Below, piece by piece: positions 34,556-45,993 of a DNA stretch of 64,000 bases; the stretch's first letter is position 1; each line of letters starts with the position of its first letter. The stretch lies in contig CAVXAF010000005.1 in the NCBI GenBank assembly GCA_963759735.1, positions 67,736-131,735 of the forward strand, written 5' to 3'. This stretch comes from Hyphomicrobium_A sp963759735 (lineage in GTDB: Bacteria; Pseudomonadota; Alphaproteobacteria; Rhizobiales; Hyphomicrobiaceae). The position numbers and the translations under genes are program-made. A model generated the notes under the pieces. It ran no database searches and had not been told where the DNA came from. It saw only the letters and a program-made list of their open reading frames with translations.

Positions 34556-36403
34556 TCACGGCAGCGCGATCGGTTCCGCCCGCACGAGGCCGCGCACCGA
34601 GTTGCCGAGGTACACCGCTTCCCCAGTTTGCAGATCGGCAAGCGTCAACACGGCTTCACGCGCGGTGCCGGCGGCAATCAGCTCCGCACGCAGCGTGCCC
34701 GGCAATAGGCCGCAGCCGAGCGCCGGCGTCAGCAGCTCTCCTTCGCGCGCAATAAAGATGGTCGTGCGGCTGCCTTCGGCGAGTTCACCGCGCTCGTTGA
34801 GATAGATCACCTCGTCGGTGCCGAGGCGTTCGGAGCACTCCTGCCACTCGCGATCGTAGAGCTCGCGCCGCGTCGTCTTGTGGAACAGGAACAGATCCGA
34901 GCTGTCGACGCGCGAGGCCGAGACGGCATAGCGCATGACGGCGTCGGGATCGGCGGGTGGCAGCGGCGTCGTCGTCACCGAGATGGCACCGCCTTCGGAA
35001 AGCAGCAGGCGCACGCGCAGGCGTCCGGAGGGGCCGGCGACGGCATCGTTCAGCGCGCGGCGCACGGCAGCCTCGTCATACACGTAGGCGAAATAGCGCG
35101 CCGAGGTGGCGAGCCGCTCGATGTGCCGCTCGAGCAATGCAAAGCCGCCCGTCGCTGCATCAAACAGCAGCGTCTCGATGAGCTCGAAGCGCTTCACCGG
35201 ATCGGTGAGGAACTTCATCTTCAGCAGGCACTCGGCGTATTCCTTCGGCCCCTGGCTGTCGAACACGACGCCCGAGCCGATGCCCATCTCGCCGTCGGCG
35301 TTGCGCGAGATGACGGCGGTGCGGATGGCCACGTTGAACAGTGAGCGCCCGTGCGGGGAGATGTAGCCGATGGCGCCGCAATAGACGCCGCGCGGCTCGC
35401 TCTCCAATTGGCGGATCAGCTCCATGGCGCGGATCTTCGGCGCCCCGATCACCGAGCCAGGCGGGAAGATGCCACGCAGCAACTCATCGGTGCCGATGTT
35501 TTCCTGCAGGATGGCGCGCACGCCCGAAGTCATCTGGTGCAGCGTCTTGTAGGTCTCGACCGTGAACAGGTCGGTGACCTCGACGCTGCCGATCTCGGCG
35601 ATGCGGCCGATGTCGTTGCGCATCAGATCGACGATCATCAGGTTCTCGGCCCGCTGCTTCACGTCGGCGGCGAGTTGCTGGCGCGCGATGGCATCGGCGT
35701 CCTCGGTGCCGGCGCGCGGCGCCGTCCCCTTCATCGGGCGCGTGAAGATGGTGCGGCCTTCCTGCTCGATGAACAGCTCAGGCGAAGCCGACAGCACCGT
35801 CACTTCGCCGGTGTCAACGATGCCGCCGTAGGCTACCCGCTGCTTCTGGCGCAGATCCAGGAAGAACGTCAGCGGCGAGCCGGACAGCTTGAAGCGCGCC
35901 TTGAAGGTGAGGTTGAGCTGGTAGATGTCGCCGGCGCGGATCTTCTCGATCACTTCGTTGAAGCGCTCGAGGTACTGCGCCTCGTCCCACGACAGCTTCA
36001 CGTCGGTGAAATGGAACGAACCCGAACGCGTGTGCGTCGCCAGCCAATGCTCGACCTCGGCACTCGTCATCTCGAGCGGCGCCTTGTAGAGACCGATCCA
36101 CAAGAGCGGCACGTTGCGCTTTTCCGGCATCAGCGCGGCGAGCTTGGGCTCCAGCACGTAGCCGAGCTCGTAGGCAAAGAACCCCGCCGCAAACAGCCCG
36201 TCGGCGACACCCTTCTCGATGCGCGCCAGCGCTGCCGGCACTTCGGCGGGTGTCGAGGCCGCGATGATGTCGAGCGGTTCGGAGAACAGCAGCGACGGCG
36301 CCCCGGAGCCGGAGTTGTTGTCGAGCAGGACGAACGTCTGGGAGAGCGCCGTGGCTTCCTCGGTCGGATGCCCCAGCCCTGGTGGCGTTGGATGCGAAGT
36401 CAT
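34556..36403 (-). CDS. pabB: fused aminodeoxychorismate synthase component I / aminodeoxychorismate lyase
   Basis: This 615-residue protein joins two steps of p-aminobenzoate synthesis for folate. The N-terminal part (about 1-390) is the chorismate-binding PabB, with TRPMKGTAPRAG, MIVDLMRNDIGRIAEIGSVEV and PPGSVIGAPKIRAMELI. The C-terminal part (about 400-615) is a fold-type IV PLP enzyme (PabC), with VIYLNERGELAEGSRTTIFI and a GCGLLPGTLR-type ending. The ATG at 36403 overlaps the stop of the restored glycosyltransferase frame by four bases. An uninterrupted frame through both genes exists only because of a frameshift upstream, so a three-domain fusion is not real. Confidence 0.93.
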   Translation of the reverse strand: MTSHPTPPGLGHPTEEATALSQTFVLLDNNSGSGAPSLLFSEPLDIIAASTPAEVPAALARIEKGVADGLFAAGFFAYELGYVLEPKLAALMPEKRNVPLLWIGLYKAPLEMTSAEVEHWLATHTRSGSFHFTDVKLSWDEAQYLERFNEVIEKIRAGDIYQLNLTFKARFKLSGSPLTFFLDLRQKQRVAYGGIVDTGEVTVLSASPELFIEQEGRTIFTRPMKGTAPRAGTEDADAIARQQLAADVKQRAENLMIVDLMRNDIGRIAEIGSVEVTDLFTVETYKTLHQMTSGVRAILQENIGTDELLRGIFPPGSVIGAPKIRAMELIRQLESEPRGVYCGAIGYISPHGRSLFNVAIRTAVISRNADGEMGIGSGVVFDSQGPKEYAECLLKMKFLTDPVKRFELIETLLFDAATGGFALLERHIERLATSARYFAYVYDEAAVRRALNDAVAGPSGRLRVRLLLSEGGAISVTTTPLPPADPDAVMRYAVSASRVDSSDLFLFHKTTRRELYDREWQECSERLGTDEVIYLNERGELAEGSRTTIFIAREGELLTPALGCGLLPGTLRAELIAAGTAREAVLTLADLQTGEAVYLGNSVRGLVRAEPIALP

Positions 36404-37888
36404 TCGCCCTTGTATCCCGCCAGCGCGTAGAACGACACGTGCCGTTGCGCATTGGCGCCTGCCGGCAGCACCCGGTCGGCCACCTTGTCGACGCTGTCGA
36501 ACGAGGACGCAGCCGCGCCCGCCCCTGGATCGGTGCGAACCAGCAGCACCGGCCCCGGCGTCGCGGCCGTGAACGGGCGCGTCATCTCGAAGTGGTCGTG
36601 TGGCGCACCAACGCGCCAGGCGAGAATGGGAGTCGAACTCATCGCGCATATAGTAGAGCAGCTCGGCGGTCAGAGCCCTATCATCCGTCAGCACGGCGGA
36701 AAACGGCTTGCCGGCCGCGGCGGCGCGCGCCAGCTCTGCCCGAGTCGCATCGGCAAGTTCGCGCCAGCCGAGCGTGCGGGCGAACGGATCGGGCTTTACC
36801 GGCAGCGCCATGCGCCCCGCGGTCGCCGTACCGAAGATGAGCAGCAACAGCACCACCGCATGCAGCGCGAACGATGCTTTGAGCCATCCCCAGGCGCCGT
36901 CGCGCACCATGGTGGCGATGACGAGCACACTCGCCGCCACGTAGGCGGGCGCCGCCCAGTTGGCGTGGGCGCGCGACATGAACGCCTGGATGACAATGAC
37001 AGTGATGAGCGGCACTGAGAAGGCCAGCAGCATACGGTCGGGTTCGGGCAGCCGTTGCCGCCATGCACGCCAAACGATGACCAGCAAGGCCGCGAACAGG
37101 ATCGGACCGAACACGCCGAATTGGGCGGCGAAGAATTCCAGCGCCTTGTTGGGGTGCACGAGCGAGCCGCCCCAGTGGGCGTTGTCGGCCGTGTGCGCGA
37201 ACGTGGCGAAGCTGTTGGTATAGTTCCACACAAGATTGGGTGCGATCAGGAGCAGACCGATGCCCAGCGCCAGGTAAAACCGCCCGTCGCGCAAAATCGA
37301 TCGCCGCTCCGGCGTCATGAACAGATAGATGCCGGCGCACATGAGAAACCAGGCCATGGCGTACTTGGCGTTGAGGCCGGCGCCGAAAGCGAAACCGAGG
37401 AGCAGCGCCGGCCACAGCTTCGATGTTTGGAACAGCGCCGCAAAGCCGACCAGTGCCAGCGCCCAGCACAGAAGCAGCGGCACGTCGGTGGAAATGAGCC
37501 CCGCCGACAGCGACACCCCGGGCAGCGTTGCAAAAGCCAGCGCGGCGAGCACGCCGACGCGTACATCGTACAGCCGCCGTCCGAGCCAGAAGACGGCGAG
37601 CGCAGTTGCCGTGTGCAGTAGGGGCGAGGGCAAACGCACGCAGGCTTCCCCCGCGCCACACGCCGTCGTTGCCGCGCCGATGATCCAGGCAATGAGCGGT
37701 GGCTTGGAAAAATAGCCCAGCGCTGGATCTTCGCTCCAGGCCCAGTACTGCGCCTCATCGAAGAAGAGATCGGTGCCGTTGGCGTAGAGCGCGATGAGGC
37801 GCACGCAGAGCAGCGCCGCGAGCCCGGAGAGCAGCACGGGAAACCAATTGACGTCGCGGCTGCTCGTGGTGCGTGTAGAGGCTGTCAT
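36400..37888 (-). CDS. GT39/ArnT-like membrane glycosyltransferase, frameshifted
   Basis: This polytopic protein resembles ArnT and protein-mannosyltransferase-type enzymes that move sugars from polyprenyl phosphate to lipid A or proteins. The catalytic first loop GTDLFFDEAQYWAWSEDP carries the key acidic pair, and GYFSKPPLIAWIIG follows. About eleven helices occur up to residue 400. At 36628-36630 a GGG run carries one base too many; beyond it the true frame continues ILAWRVGAPHDHFEMTRPF to the stop at 36400-36402, giving about 495 residues. It is divergent from the GT2 and LpxB-N-like genes, a set typical of sugar-lipid transfer to the envelope. Confidence 0.88.
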
Positions 37889-38435
37889 GGTGCGTGCACT
37901 CTGCAAGTGTCCCCTGGCAGGGAGCATCCCCGCAGCGAAAGCCAGCCGCGACGGCCGCGGGCTCATTTACTAGGTTGCGGCAGCCGCGTGAAGATGCCCT
38001 AGCACGGGCGGCGGGTCAGCCATGGTCGCACGCGGCGCGACGCTACCACCACGGTCCATATCAGGGATCGGCACTTGGTTCTGAAATGCGGCCATCGTGA
38101 CCGAGCTGGGTCCCGGAAGTACAAGAGCAATCGCGCGGACGGATTTTGGTCAACTTGAGGGTTTTGCTGTGGGGGCGAGGCAAGGCCGGACGCCACGGGT
38201 CGCCGCGATCAGGCGGACATATCGTTGCCCGCTTACGTATCCGGCCTAGCCCCGATTTGCCGGCGCGCGGCAAAAACGCCGGCTCAGCGCTCAATTCCGT
38301 CCGCCGAAAGCCGTGTGACGAAATCGTGGCGCGCATTTACTAGCTTGGTAGACCCTCGCTAAGATCGGTATCCTTGTCGCCGCTTCCGAGCTATTGAGGG
38401 GCCTCGCAACGAGTCCTGTGGGATAGGGGCACTTG
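37889..38435. other. divergent control region of the envelope-glycan genes
   Basis: About 550 bases between the divergent GT39 and GT2 genes. It holds two direct copies of CATTTACTAG (37964-37973 and 38334-38343), each followed by a similar GTTG or CTTG and 370 bases apart. No gene is seen. The repeats may be part of paired promoters or a shared regulator site. Confidence 0.4.
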
Positions 38436-39248
38436 ATGCGCGTCACCGTGGTCATTCCAGCGCTCAACGAGGCAGGCAACATCGGCCGCCTCGTCGAAGA
38501 GACTTATGCGGCCGTGCCCGCGCAGCGCCTCGCCGAGCTGATCGTCGTCGACGACGCCAGCGACGACGCGACGGCGGCCGAAGTGAAGTCGCTCATCCAA
38601 TCCGGAAACTTCCCTGGCTTGCGCTATCTGCGGCATGATCGGCGCAGCGGTCAGAGCGCTGCCCTGCGCTCGGGCGTGCTGGCGGCGACGAGCCCGATCA
38701 TCGCCACCATGGACGGCGATGGACAGAACGATCCGCACGATATTCCACATCTGCTGGAAGCCCTCGCCATGCCGGGCACCGACGGCCCTGCCCTCGTCAA
38801 CGGCTGGCGACAACAGCGCAAGGACACCGGCTCCAAACGGTGGGCCTCGCTGGCCGCCAACTGGATCCGCGACGCCGTGCTGCGCGACGACTGCCCCGAT
38901 ACCGGCTGCGGCATCAAGGTTTACTGGCGCGAAGTGTTCTTGCGGCTCCCATTTTTCACCAGTATGCACCGCTACATGCCGGCGCTCTTTCAGACATATG
39001 GCTGCAAGGTCGCCTACGTGCCCGTCAACGATCGGCCACGGCAGGCGGGGGTATCGAAGTACAACAACCTCAACCGCGCGCTGGTCGGTCTCTATGATCT
39101 CGTCGGGGTGACGTGGTTGCGGCGGCGGACGAAAGTGCCACGCATCAGCGACCGGCATCCCGACGTGCAGACGGTGTCCGACATCGCCTCGCGCTTAAGG
39201 CCGGTGAACGACGACGGCGCCATGGTCAGCGCCGGCGACAAGACTTGA
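38436..39248 (+). CDS. GT2 polyprenyl-phosphate glycosyltransferase (DPM1/ArnC-like)
   Basis: This 270-residue cytoplasmic-face enzyme belongs to glycosyltransferase family 2. It begins RVTVVIPALNEAGNIGRLVEE, has the nucleotide-binding VVDDASDDAT and the DxD-like METAL segment in IIATMDGDGQNDPHDIP, and the acceptor region ADTGCGIKVYWREVF-like sequence. It likely makes sugar-phosphoryl-polyprenol for the GT39 enzyme. AGGGG lies upstream of ATG 38436. No C-terminal membrane helices are present, so it differs from GtrB-type enzymes. It is followed after 36 bases by the LpxB-N-like gene. Confidence 0.9.
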   Translation: MRVTVVIPALNEAGNIGRLVEETYAAVPAQRLAELIVVDDASDDATAAEVKSLIQSGNFPGLRYLRHDRRSGQSAALRSGVLAATSPIIATMDGDGQNDPHDIPHLLEALAMPGTDGPALVNGWRQQRKDTGSKRWASLAANWIRDAVLRDDCPDTGCGIKVYWREVFLRLPFFTSMHRYMPALFQTYGCKVAYVPVNDRPRQAGVSKYNNLNRALVGLYDLVGVTWLRRRTKVPRISDRHPDVQTVSDIASRLRPVNDDGAMVSAGDKT

Positions 39249-39284
39249 GCCGCAACATCAGCATCGCTTCGGAACATTGAGAGC

Positions 39285-39644
39285 ATGGATCATCTCCATA
39301 ACATCGTAGCGATGCTCAGCCAGTGGTGGCTGTCGACACCAGTGAGCGAGAAGGTGTGGCTGGGCATCGGCTTTCTCGCCCAGCTGATGTTTTCCATGCG
39401 CTTCATCGTGCAATGGATCGCCAGCGAGCGCGCCCGCCGCTCCATCGTGCCGGAGACGTTCTGGTATTTCAGTTTGTTCGGCGGTGCGATGCTGCTCGCC
39501 TATGCCATCTACCGCCTCGACCCGGTGTTCATGCTCGGGCAGGCCATGGGCCTCATCATCTACAGCCGCAACATCTACTTCATTCGGACGCAGCATAAGC
39601 ACGAGGCGGTTGCCGGCGTAGCGCCAAGTCCGACCACGCACTGA
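39285..39644 (+). CDS. lipid-A-disaccharide synthase N-terminal domain protein
   Basis: This 119-residue protein has three to four helices and belongs to the LAB_N family, a stand-alone membrane domain related to the N-terminus of LpxB. Marks are KVWLGIGFLAQLMFSMRFIVQWIASERARRS and VPETFWYFSLFGGAMLLAYAIYRLDPVF, then GQAMGLIIYSRNIYFI. It is often next to a DPM1-like GT2 and an ArnT-like GT39, as here. A likely role is in flipping or handling of the sugar-lipid donor; this is inferred from fold and neighbours. Confidence 0.9.
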   Translation: MDHLHNIVAMLSQWWLSTPVSEKVWLGIGFLAQLMFSMRFIVQWIASERARRSIVPETFWYFSLFGGAMLLAYAIYRLDPVFMLGQAMGLIIYSRNIYFIRTQHKHEAVAGVAPSPTTH

Positions 39645-39649
39645 GCGGC

Positions 39650-40156
39650 TCAGTCCGCGTCGCGCGAGCGTTTGGCGCTGACTCTGCTGCCGGTCTTCGC
39701 GCCGCTGATCTGGGTGTGCCCCTCGAGCCAGCGCACAGCGAAGAGAATGATCGCCGCCAACCCTGTTGCCATTGTCGCGAGGATGCCGAAGCCTGCTCCG
39801 CAGGCAACGCCGATGGCGCCGGCCAGCCACATGCCGGCACCGGTCGTCAGGCCCTTAACGTCCCCCTGCGAGCGGAAGATGGCGCCGGCCGCCAGAAAGG
39901 CGACCCCGGCGGTCACCGCCTCTATGACGCGTATAGGATCGGTGCTGTGACCCTCTTTCAGCACTCCCGCGTGGATCTCCATGGTGATGATGGTGAACAG
40001 TGCTGCGGCCAGCGCGGTGAGCATGTGGGTGCGCAAACCGGCCGGACGCGCCATCTGTTCGCGCTCGTAGCCGATGACCGCGCCCAGCCCGACGGCGAGC
40101 AGCAGGCGCAGGGCGATCACGCCCTCCGAGAGGGTCGTGCTCATGGGGTCGAACAT
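39650..40156 (-). CDS. MgtC/SapB family membrane protein
   Basis: This 168-residue protein has five helices and the MgtC signature RLLLAVGLGAVIGYEREQMARPAGLRTHMLTALAAALFTI, then TAGVAFLAAGAIFRSQGDVKGLTTGAGMWLAGAIGVACGAG. MgtC proteins inhibit the F-type ATP synthase and help survival in low magnesium or host cells. The short C-terminal tail lacks the ACT-like domain. ATG 40156 is chosen for its GAGGAACGCC leader. It converges on the LAB_N gene. Confidence 0.9.
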   Translation of the reverse strand: MFDPMSTTLSEGVIALRLLLAVGLGAVIGYEREQMARPAGLRTHMLTALAAALFTIITMEIHAGVLKEGHSTDPIRVIEAVTAGVAFLAAGAIFRSQGDVKGLTTGAGMWLAGAIGVACGAGFGILATMATGLAAIILFAVRWLEGHTQISGAKTGSRVSAKRSRDAD

Positions 40157-40310
40157 GGCGTTCCTCGATGGGTTGCAGGGCGGCGACAACCGTCTTCTTA
40201 TTGGTAGAATGTAGATCTTCGCGCCCTTAAACGTCATAGCGAGGAGAAGGTTGCCGCACCCGCCTCAGGTGGGCTTCACAGGCGTGGAAATTGTGCTATA
40301 CCGCGCATCG

Positions 40311-40337
40311 AAGCCGCTCGGTGACGTGCGGCTTTTC
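40311..40337 (+). terminator. hairpin with T-run upstream of the initiator tRNA
   Basis: A seven-base stem (AAGCCGC with its complement, ten-base loop) is followed by TTTTC. Just upstream, TTCACA and TATACC sixteen bases apart (40275-40302) look like a sigma-70 promoter. The unit could be a very short RNA or a clearing terminator before the tRNA; what it ends is unclear. Confidence 0.4.
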
Positions 40338-40434
40338 TCGTCGCCCCATCCGGAGGGCGACGCCTGCTCCCCGCAGACATCGGTTGTCGCTGGCCTACTG
40401 TTGTTGGCCTGACTGGGGAGCATTCGTTAGGTGA

Positions 40435-42213
<1,779 letters not shown>

Positions 42214-42423
42214 CTTCTTCCCCCTCGGTCGGAGCAAGATGCTGCGTCCGCGCGGCTACTGCGTCAAGCTCGTCGAGTTCTCTTTGCATCGACTCTTGTT
42301 CGCGGTGCTCGCGGTACAGCGTACGCGCGAGGATGCACCCTAGGGAGTTGGCGAGCTGTTCGAGCGGATCGACCATAGCGTAAGATGCGCCGATTCGAGC
42401 GGGCAAGGCCAGGGAGTTAAGAC

Positions 42424-42867
42424 ATGAGAGCAGATGACTTGGTCTCCAAGTCGACGGCGAACAGCGCACGCGCGCTGAGCATCGCCGCCGGCCTCACTCT
42501 CATCGGGAAGTTCGCCGGGCGGTGGCCCGCGCTTCCAGGCGAGGTGCACCTATCGGGCGCTGCCATGGACTGGATTGCATTCGCATTACTGACCTACTTG
42601 GCCGTTCTGCATCTGACCCACTGGATGATCGACGCGCCGAAATTCCATGCACATGTGCGAGAGCACCATTTCTTCGGCGACCAGCCCGACTCCTGGGACC
42701 GCACTCCGATTCCACTGCGCGGACACCTGATCAACGCGCGCATCGCTCTTCAAGGAGGCTTCGGCTACTCGGTTTGGACGTGGGAGCTACTTCTGGTTTT
42801 CGTTCTCAATCTGCTTCTGCCGGCAGCGCTGACCTTAGGCGCGGTCGCTGGCCTTGTGCTCGCGTAG
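42424..42867 (+). CDS. hypothetical membrane protein
   Basis: This 147-residue protein has helices near residues 18-32, 48-68 and 120-146 and a central loop rich in His (HLTHWMIDAPKFHAHVREHHFF). GGGAG lies seven bases before the ATG. It is the first plus-strand gene after the integrase and precedes a frameshifted gene by 10 bases. No family recognised. Confidence 0.6.
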   Translation: MRADDLVSKSTANSARALSIAAGLTLIGKFAGRWPALPGEVHLSGAAMDWIAFALLTYLAVLHLTHWMIDAPKFHAHVREHHFFGDQPDSWDRTPIPLRGHLINARIALQGGFGYSVWTWELLLVFVLNLLLPAALTLGAVAGLVLA

Positions 42868-42877
42868 TAGCCCGGAC

Positions 42878-43679
42878 ATGGCGAACAAGAAGCAGGTTGC
42901 GAGGTTTGCCATCGGCAATGAACGCGGCATCTGCTCAGAGGTTTGGACCGCTTGGGTAAACGGCTCAGACTTCTACATGACCGACAGCTCGATGAAGGGA
43001 AAGCTCAAGATCAGCTTCCATGCGAGCGGCGTGTGCCACTACTCAGCCCTCCAAGATTTCTTTGCGCAGCATCTCAAGGCGTACGCGTCCTATAATCGTC
43101 AGGATAGAACTTCGCTGCGATGGAAACGACCAAGCACACCCGAGCATGGACCTCTGGTGGCGGCCTCCATGATCTTCGCCGCGGTACGAGTTGCGGGAGC
43201 CCTTCTGGGAGTACGAGGACGACAAGCCCATCACTTTGCTCCCGCCACCAGCGTCCGGCTCGGGCACACACGTAGGCGTGCTCTACTCCCAGGAAGACCC
43301 CGACAATCACTGTGCCGGTGCACTGCCCACCGACGTTTACATCGCCAGGTTTGTCTTAGCCAACGGTGACTTCGTAACGCTCGTGCCGGGGCCAGCGCCG
43401 CTGCAGAAAGACTTCTTCGACGAACGGCTGATGACGCACGATGTGCCGATGCTCTCCTACTGCGATCCGAAGGAGAGTGATCATCGGAACATCGCCGTCA
43501 TGCAGCCCCTACTATTGAGCAGTGAAGGCCCCTTACGGGTGTACTCCCTGCACAACATGCGCATGAGGACCATCGACAAGCAGTTCGAACGGGAGCAATG
43601 GGCTAAGCAACCGCTGGCGACCAAGGTGCGCTTTGCGGTCGAGAATTCCCTTCGAACGAAGCCGCGGCGACCGTTCTAG
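42878..43679 (+). CDS. hypothetical protein, frameshifted
   Basis: Two frames join into one protein of about 266 residues. The first begins MANKKQVARFAIGNERG and runs to MIFA near 43178; the second continues RYELREPFWEYEDDKPITLLPP to the stop at 43677-43679. Dropping one base in the CGCCGC run at 43177-43182 gives IFPRYELREPFWEYEDD, which reads smoothly. The protein is acidic with no membrane helix. No family recognised. Confidence 0.55.
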
Positions 43680-43702
43680 ATTGGAGACGGTAAACCGCTC
43701 GC

Positions 43703-44923
43703 CTACACCAGCTCAAGCCGCGAGCCTTGTGGGCCGACGATCATGCGCAGTCGATCATCGGCCTCCACGATCCGCCGCAACGTCGTACGAGGGACGCCGA
43801 GCGCGTCGGCGATGTCCACCTGCCGGCCTTCGAGGGCGCCTGCCTTAAGCCGCTCGATAACGAGAGTCCGACGGCCGGCAGCCGACGAGGCCGGACCCTC
43901 GATGTCCGCACATCCGCTCAATGGATTGGGCGATCTGGCGGCGGACTTCGGTCGGGCGGAACTCCACCCTGCGGACTCGTGCCGGGTCCGCAGCCGGCAA
44001 GCTGGTCCTCCACACGGCCCTTGTCGTGACCGACAATCGGCCGGCGACCAAGTGCCAGCGCAGCAGCTCCCACAGAACTCGACGGCGAGCACGGTGAGCA
44101 GGTTCAGGATGTCTGCCAGACGCTCGGCGCCCACGTAGATGCCGATGGCCGCCAGATAGCGCTGCATGGCATTGGCATCGCTGTTGGCAGGCTTGCCGAC
44201 GGTCGCCGTGCCCAGCGCGGCGCTGGCCGCTGCCATCGCCGTCTGCAGGCGCGCGCGGTCAGCCGCTATCGCCTGCTCGGCACGCAAGGGGGCGACCTTG
44301 TCTGCGCACACCTTGCGCAGGCGCCAGCTCTCCAGCCAGCCGCTGCAGCCCTTGAGCCGGGAATCCATCAGGACGGGGGTCGCCAGTTCCTGGTCGATGA
44401 CGCCGGCAGGGCGCGTGGCCGGCAGCAGTGCCAGCTCTCCCGCAGCGCGCTTGTGATCGGCCTCGAAGCGAACCCGGTCGCCCGTGGCCGCGCCGTCGAG
44501 GCGTCCGGCAAGTTCGCGACCGCCGTGTTGGCTGCCGAGCGCTGCTACGACGGTGAACGTCAGCCCGAGCAGCCACGCGATGCCGGCGGTGGCCCTTGCT
44601 TGTCCATGGTTCGCCAGAACCAGCGACAAGCCAAAGAGCGACACGAGCGCGAGGGCGATACCGGCGGCGGCCCATACGAGCGATTCGGCCAGTGAGGCGC
44701 CGCGGGACCAGCCGTTAAGCGCCGCAATGGCGATGCTGGCGAGCCCCAGCAGCGTGCCGGCGGCCAGGAACGCGAGGCGCGCGGCACGGTTGTCGGGGGC
44801 TGTTGATGGTGAGACATCACCAGAAACCGCAAGTGGCTGCGGCGACTGGGGAAGTAAGGATTGAGTAGTTGAAGTAGCAACAAGCGCTTGTTGAGCGCCA
44901 GCACGGGCACTATCGTTGTTCAT
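43703..44923 (-). CDS. membrane protein with C-terminal helix-turn-helix, internally frameshifted
   Basis: As read, a 406-residue protein with two N-terminal helices (RLAFLAAGTLLGLASIAIAALN and VWAAAGIALALVSLFGLSLVL), a third (AGIAWLLGLTFTVVAALG), a helical middle with several Cys, and a C-terminal helix-turn-helix (RQVDIADALGVPRTTLRRIVE). The stretch 43920-44074 reads poorly in this frame but well in another: EFVGAAALALGRRPIVGHDK up to PPPDRPIH. One extra T near 44074 and one missing G near 43919 would explain it and restore a fourth helix. The C-terminal helix-turn-helix on a multi-helix membrane protein is unusual. No named family. Confidence 0.6.
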   Translation of the reverse strand: MNNDSARAGAQQALVATSTTQSLLPQSPQPLAVSGDVSPSTAPDNRAARLAFLAAGTLLGLASIAIAALNGWSRGASLAESLVWAAAGIALALVSLFGLSLVLANHGQARATAGIAWLLGLTFTVVAALGSQHGGRELAGRLDGAATGDRVRFEADHKRAAGELALLPATRPAGVIDQELATPVLMDSRLKGCSGWLESWRLRKVCADKVAPLRAEQAIAADRARLQTAMAAASAALGTATVGKPANSDANAMQRYLAAIGIYVGAERLADILNLLTVLAVEFCGSCCAGTWSPADCRSRQGPCGGPACRLRTRHESAGWSSARPKSAARSPNPLSGCADIEGPASSAAGRRTLVIERLKAGALEGRQVDIADALGVPRTTLRRIVEADDRLRMIVGPQGSRLELV

Positions 44924-45319
44924 GGATCGGTATCCTGTTCACGCAGGGGTTCGGTCAAGCCGCCGGCCGTGGTGTTTCCGCACCGCGGCCGACGCATTTT
45001 CAGCGTAGCACGTGAGTCGCTTACTTCTCGGTTTCCAGAGCGATTACCTGCGCTCGTGTATCTAAGTCCCGGCAACAGACGACGCGCTGGATCGCCTGGC
45101 GCTCTCGAAGTAGCGGCTGCCGCCAAGCACCCCGGCACTGAATCCGAATAACCAGCGCTGCGGGCAGCCTTTACGAATTATAGCGGTACTCCTGCTACCA
45201 CACGCGGATTGGACAATCCGCCTAACGGTTGGTGCGATCCTCGTTCTTTGAGAACGACACGAGATCGATGTTCCGTCAACGAATTGCCGCGCTTGGCGGT
45301 GACGGATTGGGAGGGCGCC
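44924..45319. other. intergenic region, no gene seen
   Basis: About 400 bases between divergent genes. Open frames here lack ribosome binding sites and family-like sequence. It should hold the promoters of the two flanking genes, but no clear boxes are visible. Confidence 0.35.
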
Positions 45320-45769
45320 ATGGAAGATTTCACTCTGCTTCTTGATCTCGACGACGACGGTAGCGTCCGGTTGTCGAGTATCACGCTTGCCGGCGCCCGC
45401 GTTGGTCTTCGACGCGCCGGTCAACCGGAGCGCGTCATCCAGGTGCGGACTGTCGACGAGAGCGAAGCCGCTTCTTACTCGCTCGGCTTCCGCGACTGCA
45501 ACGTCGCTGGTGCGTGGCATGGCCTCGATGACGCCGGTAGCGTGACGGGAGAAGCGCTGGAGCGTGCCGGCATGGCTTGCGCCACGCTCGCAGCTTACTT
45601 CCAGGAGTATGGGCGGCCGGCTCAGCCGGCGCGCGATCTGGAGTCGCTGCTCACCGATGTCATCCGCACGCACAACGAGCGGGTCACCGCGCGTCAACTG
45701 TTGTGCAGCGCATTAGAGGCGCTGGATCGGTTCGAACGCGGCTTATCATCAGGCTCGGGCGGCACATGA
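45320..45769 (+). CDS. hypothetical acidic protein
   Basis: This 149-residue protein begins MEDFTLLLDLDDDGSVRLSS and is predicted mixed alpha/beta. GGGAGG lies five bases before ATG 45320, which decides the start over an earlier ATG at 45209. It includes YSLGFRDCNVAGAWHGLDDAG and a helical end. No family recognised. Confidence 0.6.
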   Translation: MEDFTLLLDLDDDGSVRLSSITLAGARVGLRRAGQPERVIQVRTVDESEAASYSLGFRDCNVAGAWHGLDDAGSVTGEALERAGMACATLAAYFQEYGRPAQPARDLESLLTDVIRTHNERVTARQLLCSALEALDRFERGLSSGSGGT

Positions 45770-45909
45770 TGGGCACCATCGGCAGCTTACCCGCGTCTAA
45801 TGGCAGCCGGCCTGGGTCCAGGGAAAGCCCCGGCAGGCCATCACGCCCGCCGGGGCCGAGGGTGCGGCTCCGCTCATGACACGAAGCAGCGTGCCTATTA
45901 TATGGGCAG

Positions 45910-45931
45910 TTGCCCGCTAGTAACCGGGCAA
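45910..45931. repeat. short inverted repeat (hairpin)
   Basis: Seven-base arms TTGCCCG and CGGGCAA with an eight-base loop lie in the gap between two small plus-strand genes. No T-run follows. It may be a weak terminator of the preceding gene. Confidence 0.35.
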
Positions 45932-45993
45932 GTGCAATCAATACAACGGAAATCCCCAACCGTGTCTTCAGCACCGTGGCTCAACGTGGAGGC

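Noticed and set aside
34556..37966. A single 1136-codon open frame that looks like a glycosyltransferase fused to PabB-PabC.
   Set aside because: The GT39 frame shifts at a GGG run near 36629 and has its own stop at 36400-36402, overlapping a PabB start at 36403. The apparent fusion comes only from the frameshift.
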